Source of the DNA: [Lactobacillus] rogosae
Lineage (GTDB): Bacteria > Bacillota > Clostridia > Lachnospirales > Lachnospiraceae
Direction of reading: 5' to 3'
NCBI GenBank assembly: GCA_900112995.1
Contig: FONU01000018.1
Span: 17,328 to 81,327 of the forward strand
Length of the DNA stretch: 64,000 nt
The position numbers and the translations under genes are program-made. Positions within the stretch are counted from its first letter, which is position 1. Every line of letters begins with the position of its first letter. This document shows positions 61,117-64,000 of this stretch, in pieces. The notes beneath the pieces are model-generated. The model did no database searches and was not told the DNA's origin. It saw only the letters and a program-made list of their open reading frames with translations.

Positions 61117-63192
61117 GTGGCAGATAAGAATAATTCACAGCCAGATGTTAATGAGCAGATTAAAGTAAGAATGGACAAGCTCGCTGCATTACAGGAAGCA
61201 GGTAAAGATCCATTTCAGATAACAAAGTATGATGTTACACATCATACAGATGAAATAAGAGCCATCTATGAAGCACACGAAAAGGAACTTCTTGGCGACA
61301 GACCAGCAGTTAATACTGATGGTATGGATGAGCAGCAGGCAAGAGAGGCAGTTAATGCCGATTACAATGAGAGAAGAGCTATCATGGATGCTTCTCCTAT
61401 TGAGGTAAGCTTTGCAGGAAGAATGATGTTCAAGAGAGTAATGGGAAAGGCATCTTTCTGTAATATTGCAGATCTTAAGGGTAGAATGCAGGCATATATA
61501 TCAAGAGATGCTATCGGTGATGATGCTTATGCAGATTTTAAGAAGTCTGATATAGGTGATATATATGGTATAAAGGGCTTTATATTCAGAACTAAGACAG
61601 GTGAAATATCAGTTCATGCAGAAGAAATAACACTTCTTTCTAAGAGCTTACAGGTACTTCCAGAGAAGTTCCATGGAATTACAGATACTGATATGAGATA
61701 CCGTCAGAGATATGTTGATTTAATAATGAATCCTGAGGTTAAGGATACATTTGTAAAGAGATCACAGATCATAAAGGAAATCAGAAGATTCCTTGACGGC
61801 AGGGACTTTATGGAGGTTGAAACTCCAACACTTGTTTCTAATGCAGGTGGTGCAGCAGCAAGACCTTTTGAAACTCACTACAACGCACTTGATGAGGACG
61901 TTAAGCTTCGTATATCTTTAGAGCTTTACCTTAAGAGACTTATCGTTGGTGGTCTTGAAAGAGTATATGAAATCGGACGTGTATACAGAAATGAAGGTGT
62001 TGACACAAGACATAATCCTGAGTTCACACTTATGGAGCTGTATCAGGCATACACAGATTATGAAGGTATGATGGAGCTTACAGAGAGCATGTTCAGACAC
62101 CTTGCAAAGACTGTATGCGGAACAACTGAAATTACTTACAACGGTACTAAGATAGACCTCGGAAAGCCATTCAGAAGACTTACTATGAATGATGCTATCA
62201 AGGAATATGCAGGCGTTGATTTTGATACAATAAAGACAGATGAAGAAGCTAAGGCTCTTGCTAAGGAAAGAGGAATTGAGTTCGAGGAACGTCATACAAA
62301 GGGCGATATCATTAACTTATTCTTTGAAGAGTACTGCGAAGAGAAGTTAATCCAGCCTACATTTATTATGGATCATCCGCTTGCAATCTCTCCACTTACT
62401 AAGAAGAAGCCATCTGATCCAGAAAAGGTTGAACGTTTTGAGCTTTTCATCAACACATGGGAAATGTGTAATGCTTATTCAGAGCTTAACGACCCAATCG
62501 ACCAGAGAGAACGTTTTGCACAGCAGGATAAGAATGCAGAGAATGGTGATGAGGAAGCACAGCACACAGATGAAGACTTCCTTAATGCACTTGCAGTAGG
62601 TATGCCTCCAACAGGTGGTATCGGATACGGCATCGACAGACTTGTTATGCTCCTTACAGATTCACCAGCTATCAGGGATGTACTTTTGTTCCCGACAATG
62701 AAGTCATTAGGTTCAGACAAGAATGCTGCAAAGTCTGAAAAGAGTACTTCTACAGAAGCAGCGGCATCAGAAGGTGATAATAATGGTTTCTTTACAGCTA
62801 ATGATAAGATTGATTTTTCTAATGTTAAGGTAGAACCATTATTTGAGGAAGAAGTAGACTTCGACACATTCAGTAAGTCAGATTTCAGAGCTGTTAAGGT
62901 AAAAGAGTGTGTTGCAGTTCCTAAGTCAAAGAAGTTACTTCAGTTTACTTTAGATGATGGAACAGGCACAGACCGTACAATACTTAGCGGAATCCATGCT
63001 TACTATGAGCCAGAAGAACTTGTTGGAAAGACACTTATAGCTATCACAAACCTTCCACCAAGAAAGATGATGGGAATAGAATCTTGTGGTATGTTACTTT
63101 CAGCAGTAAACAACCTCAAGGATTCTGAGGATGAAGAGCTTCATCTTCTTATGGTTGATAACCACATCCCGGCAGGTGCAAAGCTCTATTAA
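61117..63192 (+). CDS. lysS: Lysyl-tRNA synthetase, class II, with C-terminal tRNA-binding domain
   Basis: A 691-residue enzyme against about 490-510 for standard LysRS. An OB-fold anticodon domain (about 60-180) and the class II core follow: VETPTLVSNAGGAAARPF, YRNEGVDTRHNPEFTLMEL (motif 2), GIGYGIDRLVM (motif 3). After a Ser/Ala/Lys linker (about 530-560) comes a domain from about 582 (FSKSDFRAVKVKEC, VGKTLIAITNLPPRKMMG, ESCGMLLSA) of the EMAP-II/Trbp111 type normally found on MetRS or as CsaA. GTG 61117 has AAGGAG nine bases upstream. Confidence 0.95.
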   Translation: MADKNNSQPDVNEQIKVRMDKLAALQEAGKDPFQITKYDVTHHTDEIRAIYEAHEKELLGDRPAVNTDGMDEQQAREAVNADYNERRAIMDASPIEVSFAGRMMFKRVMGKASFCNIADLKGRMQAYISRDAIGDDAYADFKKSDIGDIYGIKGFIFRTKTGEISVHAEEITLLSKSLQVLPEKFHGITDTDMRYRQRYVDLIMNPEVKDTFVKRSQIIKEIRRFLDGRDFMEVETPTLVSNAGGAAARPFETHYNALDEDVKLRISLELYLKRLIVGGLERVYEIGRVYRNEGVDTRHNPEFTLMELYQAYTDYEGMMELTESMFRHLAKTVCGTTEITYNGTKIDLGKPFRRLTMNDAIKEYAGVDFDTIKTDEEAKALAKERGIEFEERHTKGDIINLFFEEYCEEKLIQPTFIMDHPLAISPLTKKKPSDPEKVERFELFINTWEMCNAYSELNDPIDQRERFAQQDKNAENGDEEAQHTDEDFLNALAVGMPPTGGIGYGIDRLVMLLTDSPAIRDVLLFPTMKSLGSDKNAAKSEKSTSTEAAASEGDNNGFFTANDKIDFSNVKVEPLFEEEVDFDTFSKSDFRAVKVKECVAVPKSKKLLQFTLDDGTGTDRTILSGIHAYYEPEELVGKTLIAITNLPPRKMMGIESCGMLLSAVNNLKDSEDEELHLLMVDNHIPAGAKLY

Positions 63193-63238
63193 GAAGTACC
63201 GTTTTACCGAATAGACGGGACGTACTTCATTTGATAAA
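63193..63238 (+). terminator. Hairpin directly after lysS
   Basis: GAAGTACCGT (63193-63202) pairs with ACGTACTTC (63230-63238), with one bulge. The following ATTTGATAAAAA has only a weak T-run. Confidence 0.4.
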
Positions 63239-63323
63239 AAACTAAAAAAACAGCGATTTACATCAAACTTACATCAATTGATGCAAAATTAAGTGCAAGC
63301 AAGAAAAAATCGCATAATTTGGA

Positions 63324-63434
63324 ACATCAGCAGGAAAACAAGCACGAGCAAAGCGAGTATTTGTTTTCACCTGATGTGACAACGACAAAATCAAGGAGTG
63401 CGAAGCACGGCAACGGCAAAGCCGTTGGATTTTG
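63324..63434. other. Multi-hairpin intergenic element
   Basis: Two adjoining folds. First, ACATCAG + GAAAACAA (63324-63341) with TTGTTTTC + CTGATGT (63361-63377): 15 bp around a 19-base loop. Second, an outer stem CAAAATC/GATTTTG (63386-63392/63428-63434) that encloses two tight hairpins, GTGC-GAA-GCAC (63398-63408) and CAACGGC-AAA-GCCGTTG (63411-63427). This clover-like shape is non-coding and higher in GC than the genome background. It resembles boundary or dispersed elements of mobile DNA in gut Firmicutes, though I cannot identify it. Confidence 0.5.
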
Positions 63435-63448
63435 GAGTGATAAATGAA

Positions 63449-63479
63449 TGGGCAGTCCCAATCGGGATTGCCCATTTTT
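63449..63479 (+). terminator. Strong hairpin terminator upstream of the flavodoxin-like gene
   Basis: TGGGCAGTCCC (63449-63459) and GGGATTGCCCA (63464-63474) pair with one G-U and a 4-base loop, followed by TTTTT. Confidence 0.85.
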
Positions 63480-63521
63480 AAAACAAACAGAAATACAAAT
63501 CGGAAGTTGGAGGATACACGC

Positions 63522-64000
63522 ATGAAAATTGTAATCATTAATGGAAGTGCCAGAAAAGGAAACACGCTGACAGCAATCAATGCATTTATAAAAGGAGCAT
63601 CAGAAAAGAATGAAATTGAAATCATTGAACCTGACAAACTCAACATTGCACCATGCAAGGGATGTGGCGTCTGTCAATGCTCTAAGGGATGCATCGATAA
63701 GGATGATACAAATCCTACAATTGATAAAATTGCTGCCGCAGATATGATTCTTTTTGCTACACCAGTTTATTGGTGGGGAATGTCAGCACAATTGAAACTT
63801 ATCATTGATAAGTGCTACTGCCGTGGATTGCAGTTAAAAAATAAAAAAGTTGGCACGATTGTTGTAGGCGGTTCTCCCGTAGACAGTATCCAGTATGAGT
63901 TGATTGATAAGCAGTTTGACTGTATGGCAAAATATCTTTCATGGGATATGCTTTTCAAAAAATCATATTACGCAACAGCCAGAGATGAACTTGAAAAAAA
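63522..64000 (+). CDS. NAD(P)H-dependent FMN reductase / flavodoxin family protein (3' truncated by window)
   Basis: An open frame of 159 codons runs off the window. IINGSARKGNTLTAI is the FMN phosphate loop, CKGCGVCQCSKGC is the Cys-rich segment of iron-sulfur flavoprotein-like NADPH-dependent FMN reductases, and ATPVYWWGMSAQLK the isoalloxazine-side loop. It likely reduces flavins or quinone-like compounds. TTGGAGG precedes ATG 63522. Its codon use (more CTG, CTC, ATC, ACG) differs from most genes to the left, suggesting transfer. Confidence 0.85.
   Translation, partial: MKIVIINGSARKGNTLTAINAFIKGASEKNEIEIIEPDKLNIAPCKGCGVCQCSKGCIDKDDTNPTIDKIAAADMILFATPVYWWGMSAQLKLIIDKCYCRGLQLKNKKVGTIVVGGSPVDSIQYELIDKQFDCMAKYLSWDMLFKKSYYATARDELEK

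Noticed and set aside
63269..63658. Minus-strand open frame of 129 codons across the end region
   Set aside because: It runs opposite to the flavodoxin gene, through the terminator and hairpins; it is a shadow of the structured element.

Overview
The window is a contiguous piece of a low-GC Firmicute chromosome. AGA/ATA-rich codons, GGAGG-type ribosome sites, a glnA-ANTAR pair, a Mrp protein with an N-terminal Cys cluster and a LysRS carrying an extra tRNA-binding domain point to Lachnospiraceae, possibly a pectin-niche genus such as Lachnospira/Eubacterium eligens. The family assignment is inference; no rRNA marker is present. About 63 genes are supported, plus one tRNA-Leu(UAG). There is no prophage, IS element or CRISPR array.

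Layout. 1-6.4 kb: end of a membrane protein, a CpcT-like hypothetical, a nitronate-monooxygenase/FabK-like flavoenzyme, a phospholipase-D protein, a Nudix hydrolase, an Ala-rich hypothetical and a LysR regulator. 6.5-12.4 kb: a five-gene nickel/peptide-type ABC importer with a SAM methyltransferase. 12.6-15.3 kb: a polar amino acid ABC importer. 15.4-20.4 kb: a cytidylate-kinase-like protein, an AraC regulator, a class III PLP enzyme beside an APH-family kinase (possible kinase/phospho-lyase pair), the wreck of a short-chain dehydrogenase fused to the kinase, and an AEC transporter. 20.4-21.9 kb: a GC-rich fold-back element, a helically phased operator array and a class II Fic AMPylase. 22.0-27.6 kb: a two-component system with an FtsX-type ABC exporter whose permease lacks its last membrane helix.

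27.6-37.9 kb: tRNA-Leu, a CgeB-like glycosyltransferase and mrp on the minus strand; a YtrA-type GntR/ABC operon with a perfect palindromic operator; NrtR-like regulator plus pncB (NAD salvage); an aldose epimerase; a PdaB-like deacetylase. 38.0-42.6 kb: glnA with an ANTAR protein whose receiver is degenerate, dapF, and the one-carbon pair fchA-folD, in which FolD has lost two cyclohydrolase residues. 42.7-49.5 kb: azlCD and a TRAP uptake operon with a cyclase, a ketopantoate-reductase homologue and YhcH, probably for an organic or sugar acid. 49.7-63.2 kb: housekeeping genes dnaE, pfkA, a SpoU methyltransferase, a SleB-like wall hydrolase, argF, birA, dus, greA and lysS. 63.2-64.0 kb: a multi-hairpin intergenic element and a truncated flavodoxin-like reductase, which look like the edge of an acquired segment.

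A cross-window theme is the frequency of short imperfect tandem duplications (about 15-45 bp) in gene leaders. The best candidates for undescribed biology are the fold-back element and phased operator array before fic, the division of labour in the fchA-folD pair, and the decayed kinase/PLP enzyme/dehydrogenase cluster.
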